A stretch of DNA of 8,475 nucleotides from DATFYI01 sp035315125 (GTDB taxonomy: Bacteria; Chloroflexota; Anaerolineae; Anaerolineales; Anaerolineaceae): contig DATFYI010000291.1 in the NCBI GenBank assembly GCA_035315125.1, positions 1 through 8,475 on the forward strand, given 5' to 3'. A program made the translations under genes and the position numbers. Below are positions 1-7,064 of this stretch, piece by piece. The notes beneath the pieces were generated by a model. The model did not search any database, had not been told where the DNA came from, and saw only the letters and a program-made list of their open reading frames with translations. The first letter of the stretch is position 1. The number at the start of each line of letters is the position of its first letter.

Positions 1-738
1 CTGTGTTTGCAAAATGGTGTCGAAAATGAAGAGCTATTATCAAAAGTTCTTGGAAGCGAGTGCGTCATTCCAGCCAGTGTAACCACGTCAATTGGGCGAG
101 TGGCAGCCGGGAGTATCATCTTGGAACGATTGCGCGGAATAGGACTTTCTGCAAAACATACTCTTTCTCAAACTCTGGCTGGTTTATTCGATTCCGCCGG
201 ATTGAGAGCCAGGTTATATAACCAGCCGACCGGAATGAAATGGTCAAAGATGGTTACAAACTTGATGGGGAATGCAACATCAGCGATCCTGGATATGACA
301 ACTGCTCAAATATATGCCGAACCAGGTCTCTATAGCCTGGAAACTCAACAATTGAAAGAAACGCTGCGGGTGATGAAAGCGCAAGGAATACCGGTGGTCG
401 ATTTACCAGGAACACCGGTGCGAGCTTTAGCTCTTGCGCTTGAACTGCTGCCTGCGAGGCTAAGCCAACCTTTCGTGAAACAAGCCATTGGCAAAGGCAG
501 GGGTGAAAAAATGCCTTCTTTTCATATTGATTTATATGCAGGGCGCACAAAAAGCGAGGTCGATTATTTAAATGGTGCAGTTGTTCGTTATGGCCGAAGG
601 TTGGCTATTCCAACTCCTGTAAACCGTTTTTTGAATGAGACGCTCCTGGCATTAGTCGAGGGTAAAACCGACAAAGCAGAATACGCTCACCAACCTGCCA
701 AGTTGATCAGTACTTATCAGGAATGTTTGGTTCGTTAG
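1..738 (+). CDS. Ketopantoate reductase family protein (PanE/ApbA-like), 5' end outside window
   Basis: The reading frame is already open at base 1, where the residues LCLQNGVENEE match the LQNGV segment that closes the N-terminal Rossmann domain of this family. The GxGxxG NADPH-binding start therefore lies upstream, and the TTG at base 7 is not the real start. What remains is the helical C-terminal domain: the WSK motif at 241-249 with the family's catalytic-type lysine (codon 247-249), the following Asn (259-261), and the late block PSFHIDLYAGRTKSEVDYLNG with its conserved Glu (codon 556-558), then TPVNRFLNETL. Family members reduce 2-dehydropantoate to pantoate with NADPH in coenzyme A synthesis, but many paralogues have unknown substrates. 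The neighbouring glycosidase gives no support for a pantothenate role, so I do not assign panE. The gene is probably the upstream partner of the GH13 gene, 16 bases away. Confidence 0.85.
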   Translation: MCLQNGVENEELLSKVLGSECVIPASVTTSIGRVAAGSIILERLRGIGLSAKHTLSQTLAGLFDSAGLRARLYNQPTGMKWSKMVTNLMGNATSAILDMTTAQIYAEPGLYSLETQQLKETLRVMKAQGIPVVDLPGTPVRALALALELLPARLSQPFVKQAIGKGRGEKMPSFHIDLYAGRTKSEVDYLNGAVVRYGRRLAIPTPVNRFLNETLLALVEGKTDKAEYAHQPAKLISTYQECLVR

Positions 739-754
739 AAAGGAGCATGACCGT

Positions 755-2149
755 ATGAGCGTTCCATATTGGGTAGAAGATGCCGTTTTTTACCAGATAT
801 TCCCGGACCGCTTTGCCAATGGCGATCTGGAGAATGATCCGCCGAATTTACAAGCCTGGGGCGCATCGCCAACCACTTATAGCTTTCAGGGTGGTGATTT
901 GCGCGGAATTATACAAAAGTTTGATTATCTGCTCGATTTAGGAATTACAGCAATCTATTTAAATCCAATTTTTTTTTCTACTTCAAACCATCGCTATAAT
1001 ACGACTGATTATTATCGGATCGACCCTAAACTGGGTGATTTGACGGATTTTAAGGCCTTATTGGATGTGGCCCATCTGCATAACGTTCGGGTTATACTGG
1101 ATGGGGTATTCAATCACTGCGGTAGAGGTTTTTTTGCATTCAATGATCTGCTCGAAAACCAGCAGTATTCACCTTATAAAGATTGGTTCACAGTGCTGGG
1201 TTTTCCAGTATATGCTTATGGACCTGGCGATGCCCAAAACTATTTGGCCTGGTGGAAATTAAAGAGTCTGCCTAAATTTAATACTTCAAATCCCCAAGTA
1301 AGAAAATACTTGTTAGGCGTAGCCCGATATTGGATCGAACAGGGGGCAGATGGCTGGCGTTTGGATGTACCGAACGAAATCGATGATGATAGCTTCTGGA
1401 GCGAATTTCGCCATACCGTCAAAGCAGTCAATCCGGATGCTTATCTGACTGGAGAAATATGGGATGGTTCGCCACGTTGGGTCGGCGACCAGCATTTTGA
1501 TGGATTAATGAATTATCCGGCGCGTGATGCACTTTTAGGCTGTTTGACAGGAAAAATACTGACCGCCAAATTTGTAGATCAAGTAGAAGGATTGCTCGCT
1601 CGCTATCCCCGTGAGAACGTTTACGCTATGTACTTTACATTGGGGTCTCATGATACCGAACGTGTGATGACTGTGCTGGGTAACGATCTTAATAAAGTCA
1701 AACTGGCCTATTTATTTCAGTTTTCTTACCCAGGCGTACCTGCAATTTATTACGGGGATGAAATTGGATTGGAGGGTGGTAAGGATCCGGATTCTCGCAG
1801 GGCTTTTCCATGGGATGTCACCAAATGGAATTCTGATTTGCGTAGCTGGATACAAAAATTAATATATCTTCGTCGTAATACCCCGGCGTTGCGTCGAGGT
1901 GATTACCTCCCTGTGCTAAAAGAAGAAACAAGATCCTGTTATGTTTTCGGGCGCCGTTTAGGTGAAGAAACAGTTTTAACGGCTATGAATACCGGCCCAA
2001 CTCGCCGCCAATTGCGTCTGAAGATTGATAAACTGGGTTGGAAGGATGGTCAAATCGTCAGGGATTTGCTGGGTACTCAGGAATTCATTGTGTCTGGTGA
2101 TACGATCAGTTTTGAGCTGAAATCCTATTCTGGAATGTGGTTAAAATAA
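755..2149 (+). CDS. GH13 alpha-glucan hydrolase, neopullulanase/cyclomaltodextrinase type, without N-terminal domain
   Basis: This is a 464-residue alpha-amylase-family enzyme predicted to cleave alpha-1,4 (perhaps also alpha-1,6) bonds in maltodextrins, cyclodextrins or pullulan fragments. It opens directly with the barrel signature YQIFPDRFANGD (13-24). Visible conserved regions are DGVFNH (116-121), LPKFN (172-176), GWRLDVPNE (200-208, nucleophile Asp204), GEIWD (acid/base Glu234) and GSHDTER (297-303, transition-state Asp300). All three catalytic acids are present. The stretch PGVPAIYYGDEIGLEGG (326-342) ends the barrel, and a beta-rich domain C fills about 380-464. Relatives are usually near 580 residues, with an extra N-terminal domain of CBM34 type that helps dimerise and shape the active site; it is absent here. 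There is no signal peptide, so the enzyme should be cytoplasmic and act on imported oligosaccharides. The start is supported by AGGAG at 741-745, nine bases before the ATG. Exact substrate is not readable from sequence. Confidence 0.92.
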   Translation: MSVPYWVEDAVFYQIFPDRFANGDLENDPPNLQAWGASPTTYSFQGGDLRGIIQKFDYLLDLGITAIYLNPIFFSTSNHRYNTTDYYRIDPKLGDLTDFKALLDVAHLHNVRVILDGVFNHCGRGFFAFNDLLENQQYSPYKDWFTVLGFPVYAYGPGDAQNYLAWWKLKSLPKFNTSNPQVRKYLLGVARYWIEQGADGWRLDVPNEIDDDSFWSEFRHTVKAVNPDAYLTGEIWDGSPRWVGDQHFDGLMNYPARDALLGCLTGKILTAKFVDQVEGLLARYPRENVYAMYFTLGSHDTERVMTVLGNDLNKVKLAYLFQFSYPGVPAIYYGDEIGLEGGKDPDSRRAFPWDVTKWNSDLRSWIQKLIYLRRNTPALRRGDYLPVLKEETRSCYVFGRRLGEETVLTAMNTGPTRRQLRLKIDKLGWKDGQIVRDLLGTQEFIVSGDTISFELKSYSGMWLK

Positions 2150-2237
2150 GGCTAAGTTTTGCTGTACAGACCTTCTGTTCTGGCAGCCATGACGAAATCG
2201 TTACGTTGATTGAATAGATTAGGTATACAGGAATTTA

Positions 2238-3314
2238 ATGCTATCGACTACCAGAAAAGTACTTGGAACAATTGTGGCAATTTTGTTCATAATTGTCAGC
2301 GTTCCAGTACCGTTTGTTTTCCCGGCAGAAAGGATTCTATTTCAACCTGAACCATATATACGCGCTATCCAAAACCAGAATGTTTATCAAGATATACCAG
2401 GCTGGCTGGCGGGCGCGGCAGTAAATAATGGAATAAATGGCTTGGGAATCACCCAAAGCGGTATCTCTGCCAGTCTTGGGCAGCAGGATTATCAAAAAAT
2501 ATTCAGTCTGCTGATGCCTCAAGAATGGATTAAGTCTCAAACAGAAAATATAATCACCAATTTTTGGGATTATTTTAATTTTAAACAAAATGCTTTGAAT
2601 TTGGATATTGATCTTCGTGAAATTAAAACACAATTCAACGGCGCGCAAGGGCAGGAAATTTCAAAAGAGATCATAAGCTCCTGGCCACCTTGCAGCATGC
2701 AACAATTGCTGGCAATTCTTGCGCAAACTGCACAGGGCGGTAGCCTGGCCAATATTACTACCCTCTGTCAACCGCCGAAAATGTACCTACCTCTCGCCGA
2801 CCAATTTGTTCAGATGACCCTTTCAGGTGTAGCCAGCGCATTGCCGGATCAACTGAATCTATTAAGTTTGACAGGTGAAGGCGCCACTGGCGACCCAACT
2901 CAAACTGCCTCCTGGCAGCAAACTTTCCAAACCTATAAGCTGATTCGTTGGGGCTTGCGGCTATCACCGGTCTTATCAATTATCCTGTTATTGTTTTTAG
3001 CAATCATTACTTTCCGCTCAACTCGGACAGGTCTGTCCTGGATGGGTATTACTATATTATTGTCAGGTATTCTTGGCCTGGTAACAGCCGGTATCTTGTT
3101 CCTGTCAGGAGACTGGTTGATCCAACAAATTGTAACAGCCGTTTTAATCGGATTCCCGGCTGGGCTGACGAACGCCTTGATTAATATGATTAAAGAGGTT
3201 GCGGACCGTTTCTATTTGTGGGGCGCCGCGATTGCACTGATGGCGGCAATTCTGGGATTGATCCTGTTTCTGGTTTCAAGGTTATATAAAGATCCGCTTA
3301 GAAGTTATCCGTGA
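2238..3314 (+). CDS. Membrane protein of unknown function with a large extracytoplasmic domain
   Basis: I do not recognise this 358-residue protein. A hydrophobic segment at about 8-28 (signal anchor or signal peptide) is followed by a roughly 210-residue soluble region and three membrane helices near 241-259, 266-290 and 327-347, ending in a short basic tail. The soluble region is rich in Gln, Asn and Trp, and the N-terminal topology suggests it lies outside the membrane. It has only two cysteines, Cys152 (in SSWPPCSMQQ) and Cys177 (in ITTLCQPPK), which could form a disulfide there. No catalytic motif, transporter signature or lipobox is visible. It follows the GH13 gene by 88 bases in the same direction, so co-transcription is possible but unproven. 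An AGGA lies five bases before the ATG, and a TATACA hexamer at 2224-2229 could be a local -10 box without a good -35. Its last 10 bases overlap the end of mutS on the other strand. Confidence 0.8.
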   Translation: MLSTTRKVLGTIVAILFIIVSVPVPFVFPAERILFQPEPYIRAIQNQNVYQDIPGWLAGAAVNNGINGLGITQSGISASLGQQDYQKIFSLLMPQEWIKSQTENIITNFWDYFNFKQNALNLDIDLREIKTQFNGAQGQEISKEIISSWPPCSMQQLLAILAQTAQGGSLANITTLCQPPKMYLPLADQFVQMTLSGVASALPDQLNLLSLTGEGATGDPTQTASWQQTFQTYKLIRWGLRLSPVLSIILLLFLAIITFRSTRTGLSWMGITILLSGILGLVTAGILFLSGDWLIQQIVTAVLIGFPAGLTNALINMIKEVADRFYLWGAAIALMAAILGLILFLVSRLYKDPLRSYP

Positions 3315-5875
3315 TTGAGATATTTCTTCTGCCATTCGTATAGCTTATTAAGAGCTTCGATAGGTGAGAGCGTGTTGATATCCAGCTCTTTTAACTCATC
3401 CAGCATGGGGTTAGTTTCCGGAAAGAGAGCCATTTGCTGAGGTGCGGTTGGATTTATCCGAACTGCCTTACCAGAAGAAGCTTCGAGTTGTGCAAGTATT
3501 TCGCTAGCGCGTTGGATGACAGGCCGCGGTATGCCTGCCAGTTGAGCAACGTGGATACCGTAGGAGCGATCTGCGCCCCCTGGCACGATTTTGTGAAGAA
3601 ATACTACCTGGCCCTCGGATTCGGTCACTGCAACGTTGTAATTACGCACTCCTGGCAGCAACTCGCTGAGCTGGGTTAGCTCGTGGTAGTGGGTAGCAAA
3701 TAAGGTACGGGCACGCAGACGTGGGTGGTTATGGATATATTCGACCACCGCCCAGGCTATAGAAACGCCATCATAAGTGCTGGTGCCCCGGCCGATTTCA
3801 TCCAAAACCAGCAAGCTGCGATTAGTAGCGTGATTTAAAATGTTTGCGGCCTCAATCATCTCTACCATGAAAGTAGATTGGCCGGCATGGATTTCATCTT
3901 GCGCGCCAATTCGAGTAAAGATACGGTCGACCAGACCGATTTTTGCGCTTGAGGCGGGTACAAAGCTGCCCATTTGGGACATCAACACGATCAAAGCAAC
4001 CTGCCTCAGGAAGGTGCTTTTGCCACTCATGTTTGGCCCGGTAATGATCCGGACAATTTCGCCTGTTTCGAAGATCGCATCATTCGGGACAAAGCGATCG
4101 CCGCTTAAGGTTCTCTCGACTACCGGGTGACGACCGTTGTGAATTTCTAAAATAGGTTCTTCAATCACAACTGGCCGAATGTAACTTTCCAAAGCGGCTG
4201 TTTCCGCCAGAGAGGATAATACATCAAGTTCTGCCAGGCTGTGAGAAGTATCCAGCAATTGACGAGCAGCGCTGGCAAGCTGATTGCATACCTCTCGGAA
4301 TATACGGATCTCGATCTCTCGGATGCGTTCTTCAGCGTTCAGCACCAGCGATTCGTATTCTTTCATCTCGGGTGTTATGTAACGTTCAGCGTTCACCAGG
4401 GTTTGTTTGCGGATGTAATCCTGCGGAACGACGGAGGTATTGCTGTGGGTCACCTCGATATAGTAACCAAATACTTTGTTGTAACCGACCTTAAGTGTTT
4501 TAATCCCGGTTCGTTCGCGTTCGACATTTTCCAGGTTTGAGATCCATTCCCGAGCATGGCGAGAAGCTTCCACCACGTTGTCCAACTCTGTGGAATAACC
4601 GGATTGGATGATGCCGGTATTTTGCAGAGTTGCCGGGGGTTCTTCCTGTATAGCCTGTTCGAGGATATCAAGTTGTTCGGGGCATAAGCTGAAGTTTTGC
4701 AGAATTCTATCCAATGGTCCGGATTGATCCGTAAATACTGACTTGACCGCAGGCAAACCGCGCAAACTGTTACGTGCTGACACCAAATCACGCGGTAGGG
4801 CATGGCCTGAAATAACCCGGTTGGTCAGGCGTTCCAAATCCCCTAAATAGTGCAAGGCAGAACGCAATTCGGCGCGCAATATGCCATGATCTAACAGGAA
4901 GCTAACCCCATCCTGACGCTGCTGAATGGCCTTTAGATCGAGTAGAGGCTTGCTGACCCATTGGCGCATCAAACGCCGGCCCATCGGGGTGACGGTATGG
5001 TCCAACACGCTCAATAATGAGCCTTGAACATCACCGCTGCGGATAGTCTCGGTCAGTTCCAGATTGCGGCGGGTTGCCACGTCCAGGGTCATGAATTCAT
5101 CCAGACTGTAAGTGCTGAGGCTGGTGAGCAGTTTCAGGGCGGTCGGATGGGTTTCCTGTAAGTACTGTAAAACCGCTCCAGCGGCTCGCACAGCCAGGTT
5201 CATACCACGCAAACCGAAACCGTCTAATGAGGCGACTTTAAACTGATCGAGCAAGGTTTCCTGGCAGTGGCTGGTTTCAAAGCGCCAGGATGGCCAAAAA
5301 GTAAAATGTCCGGAAATCGCTTCGACGGTTGGAGACCCTTCCGAAACGAGAATCTCTGCTGGTTTCAAACGGATCAACTCGGATCGAATCAATGAGCTGG
5401 GATCTTCGCTGCTCAATTCGGTTGTCGAAAATTCACCGGTGGTGATGTCCACGAATGCAATTCCGGCTTTATCGTCCTGTTGTACTACACTGGCCAAATA
5501 GTTATTCCGATCGCCTTGCAATAAACCCGGCTCTACAACTGTCCCAGGTGTCACCACACGCACGACCTGTCGTGGGAACAATCCTTTTGACGGTTGGTCT
5601 CCCATTTGCTCGCAAATGGCTACATGGAAGCCCTTTTCAATCAGGCGGGCCAGGTAATTCTCAACTGCATGATAAGGGATACCTGCCATTGGGATGCGCA
5701 TGCCCTTGGCGACGCTGCGAGAGGTCAGTACAATATCCAATTCCTGTGAAGTAATCTCTGCATCATGGTCGAAGGTCTCGTAAAAATCCCCCAGACGGAA
5801 AAATAGGATGGCGTCCGGATATTGGCGCTTAATTTCGAGGTATTGTTGGCGGATTGGGGTTACGTCTTCAGTCAT
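3305..5875 (-). CDS. mutS: DNA mismatch repair protein MutS
   Basis: MutS recognises mispaired and looped-out bases and starts mismatch repair through ATP-driven clamp formation. This 856-residue protein has the usual length and full domain set. The mismatch-reading Phe-x-Glu motif is present (GDFYE, Phe31 and Glu33). The connector, lever and clamp domains follow, with the clamp near 440-520. The ATPase carries Walker A GPNMSGKST (613-621), Walker B LLVLDE (Asp692, Glu693), the signature GRGTST and the ATHYHEL motif (727-733). The C-terminal helices PRPVIQRASEIL (about 783-794) fit the dimer region. QMALF (814-818) fits the beta-clamp-binding pentapeptide found at the same place in other MutS proteins, and 826-856 resembles the tetramer-forming tail. 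An in-frame TAG nine bases upstream of the ATG rules out a longer N-terminus. No Shine-Dalgarno site precedes the ATG; see the promoter entry. mutL is not in the window, so mutS appears to be transcribed alone. Confidence 0.98.
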   Translation of the reverse strand: MTEDVTPIRQQYLEIKRQYPDAILFFRLGDFYETFDHDAEITSQELDIVLTSRSVAKGMRIPMAGIPYHAVENYLARLIEKGFHVAICEQMGDQPSKGLFPRQVVRVVTPGTVVEPGLLQGDRNNYLASVVQQDDKAGIAFVDITTGEFSTTELSSEDPSSLIRSELIRLKPAEILVSEGSPTVEAISGHFTFWPSWRFETSHCQETLLDQFKVASLDGFGLRGMNLAVRAAGAVLQYLQETHPTALKLLTSLSTYSLDEFMTLDVATRRNLELTETIRSGDVQGSLLSVLDHTVTPMGRRLMRQWVSKPLLDLKAIQQRQDGVSFLLDHGILRAELRSALHYLGDLERLTNRVISGHALPRDLVSARNSLRGLPAVKSVFTDQSGPLDRILQNFSLCPEQLDILEQAIQEEPPATLQNTGIIQSGYSTELDNVVEASRHAREWISNLENVERERTGIKTLKVGYNKVFGYYIEVTHSNTSVVPQDYIRKQTLVNAERYITPEMKEYESLVLNAEERIREIEIRIFREVCNQLASAARQLLDTSHSLAELDVLSSLAETAALESYIRPVVIEEPILEIHNGRHPVVERTLSGDRFVPNDAIFETGEIVRIITGPNMSGKSTFLRQVALIVLMSQMGSFVPASSAKIGLVDRIFTRIGAQDEIHAGQSTFMVEMIEAANILNHATNRSLLVLDEIGRGTSTYDGVSIAWAVVEYIHNHPRLRARTLFATHYHELTQLSELLPGVRNYNVAVTESEGQVVFLHKIVPGGADRSYGIHVAQLAGIPRPVIQRASEILAQLEASSGKAVRINPTAPQQMALFPETNPMLDELKELDINTLSPIEALNKLYEWQKKYLNHG

Positions 5876-5881
5876 GGGATC

Positions 5882-5910
5882 ATTCTATAAGTTTCATGGT
5901 TTTTCGGCAA
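5882..5910 (-). promoter_or_regulatory. mutS promoter, predicted to give a leaderless mRNA
   Basis: Read on the minus strand, a -35 box TTGCCG (5905-5910) and a -10 box TAGAAT (5882-5887, one mismatch to TATAAT) are separated by exactly 17 bases. The -10 box ends six bases before the mutS ATG, so transcription would start at or very near its A. The lack of a Shine-Dalgarno site fits this reading. Confidence 0.6.
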
Positions 5911-5933
5911 GGGCTTGCTGGGATAATTTTCCC
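5907..5933. repeat. Two small inverted repeats in the mutS / aldo-keto reductase promoter region
   Basis: GCAAG-GG-CTTGC (5907-5918) is a perfect 5-bp inverted repeat that overlaps the mutS -35 box. Immediately next to it, GGGATAATTTTCCC (5920-5933) is nearly palindromic. Placement over a -35 box would suit an operator, but arms this short also arise by chance and no known regulator site is recognised. Confidence 0.3.
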
Positions 5934-6007
5934 GCCTGCAACAATCATACAATAAGTTTGCTATGATCGATAGATGTACGCTTAAAAGATCGTTGGCCGG
6001 ATGAGTG

Positions 6008-6013
6008 TATAAT
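6008..6013 (+). promoter_or_regulatory. Probable -10 box of the aldo/keto reductase gene
   Basis: A perfect TATAAT lies 34 bases before the ATG at 6048, which leaves room for a short leader carrying the GGGAGGG ribosome-binding site (6036-6042). No good -35 hexamer sits at 16-18 bases; TTGGCC at 5993 is too close. The TG directly in front is one base off the extended -10 position. Confidence 0.45.
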
Positions 6014-6047
6014 ATATTCACCTGATTGCCAAGCCGGGAGGGCCTGC

Positions 6048-6989
6048 ATGAATGATGTTTACCCAAAAAGACATCCAGTCTTTGAAAAAGTCCAGTTTGG
6101 TGTGGGTACCTGGGCATGGGGGGATAAGCTTTATTGGGGGTATGGCAATAGTTATAACGAAGCCGATCTTCAGGCAGCCTGCCAGGTTTGCTTGAAGGCC
6201 GGTATCAATTTTTTTGATACGGCTGAAGTTTACGGGCAGGGTCTCTCGGAGACTTTTTTGGGTAAGTTCCTGAAGGATGTTGACCCCCAGCCCTTGATCG
6301 CCACAAAATTTATGCCGTATCCCTGGCGGTTGAGCCGTAGTAGCCTGATCAAGGCACTCAAAAACAGCCTGAGACGCCTCAACCGTTTAAAAGTTGACCT
6401 ATATATGATTCACCAGCCTCTACCACCCATCAGGATTGAAACCTGGATGGATGCGATGGCCGAGGCTTACAGTGCAGGTCTGATAGGAGCTATTGGAGTA
6501 TCAAACTATGATCGTCATTACACTCAGCGAGCATATGATAGTTTAACAAGGCAGGGGATTCCATTAGCCTCCAACGAGATGGAGTATAGTTTACTGGAAC
6601 GAAATGTTGAAAAGAATGGCCTGTTGAAACATTGCCAGGATTTGGGCGTCACTTTAATTGCCTACAGTCCTTTAGCTGAAGGAGCATTGACCGGCAAATA
6701 TACTCCTGAAAATCCAATTCCTGGTTTTCGAGGCACATCGAAAAACCGCAATTTTCTGACAAAGATCGAGCCGTTAATTTCTACGATAAAAAAGATCGGC
6801 GTTGCTCACGAAGGAAAAACCCCAGCTCAAGTGGCGATCAATTGGGTGATTTGTAAAGGGGCAATTCCAATTCCGGGCGTGAAATCGTCTGAGCAAGCTG
6901 AACAAATTGCTGGTGTAGTTGGTTGGCGTCTTACCGAGGATGAAGTTGCCACATTGGATGAATTCAGCGAACGTGTCACCAAGAAATAG
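6048..6989 (+). CDS. Aldo/keto reductase
   Basis: This is a 313-residue NAD(P)H-dependent oxidoreductase of the (beta/alpha)8 aldo/keto reductase superfamily, expected to reduce aldehydes or ketones in the cytoplasm. The complete catalytic tetrad is visible: Asp57 and Tyr62 in FFDTAEVYG, Lys87 in ATKF and His122 in MIHQP. GVSN (150-153), YSPLAEGALTGKY (206-218) and the cofactor-phosphate loop IPIPGVKSSEQAEQ (273-286) are typical of the family. The opening FGVGTWAWGDKLYWGYG resembles a subgroup that I recall from cyanobacteria and plant plastids, but this does not fix a substrate. The ATG is supported by GGGAGGG five bases upstream, the strongest ribosome-binding site in the window. The gene is divergent from mutS and 75 bases before the next gene. 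Nothing else nearby suggests a pathway. Confidence 0.92.
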   Translation: MNDVYPKRHPVFEKVQFGVGTWAWGDKLYWGYGNSYNEADLQAACQVCLKAGINFFDTAEVYGQGLSETFLGKFLKDVDPQPLIATKFMPYPWRLSRSSLIKALKNSLRRLNRLKVDLYMIHQPLPPIRIETWMDAMAEAYSAGLIGAIGVSNYDRHYTQRAYDSLTRQGIPLASNEMEYSLLERNVEKNGLLKHCQDLGVTLIAYSPLAEGALTGKYTPENPIPGFRGTSKNRNFLTKIEPLISTIKKIGVAHEGKTPAQVAINWVICKGAIPIPGVKSSEQAEQIAGVVGWRLTEDEVATLDEFSERVTKK

Positions 6990-7051
6990 CGACTTATTCA
7001 GGCAAAATGACATCTGGAGAATAGATTTAGTTCGATAGGCTGTTTCTTTGT

Positions 7052-7057
7052 TATAAT
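7052..7057 (+). promoter_or_regulatory. -10 box of the 178-residue protein gene, predicted leaderless
   Basis: A perfect TATAAT ends seven bases before the ATG at 7065, placing the expected transcription start at or next to the start codon. The sequence between them (TCGGGTC) is not a Shine-Dalgarno site. No good -35 hexamer is seen 16-18 bases upstream. Confidence 0.5.
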
Positions 7058-7064
7058 TCGGGTC

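Noticed and set aside
254..550. 98-codon minus-strand frame within the ketopantoate-reductase-like gene
   Set aside because: It is antisense to a clearly conserved protein and shows no motif or start signal of its own.
2161..2187. Imperfect hairpin (GCTG/CAGC and CAGA/TCTG arms) after the GH13 gene, possible terminator
   Set aside because: The stem is interrupted by an unequal bulge, the loop is eight bases and no T-run follows on either strand, so an intrinsic terminator is not supported.
3840..4540. Plus-strand frames of about 96-99 codons inside mutS
   Set aside because: They lie opposite conserved MutS clamp and ATPase sequence and read as shadows of its codon pattern.
5872..6117. 81-codon minus-strand frame ending at the mutS start with an ATGA-type overlap
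   Set aside because: It begins antisense to the aldo/keto reductase gene, spans both divergent promoters, lacks a ribosome-binding site and has an unstructured His/Pro-rich composition. The mutS promoter lies inside it.
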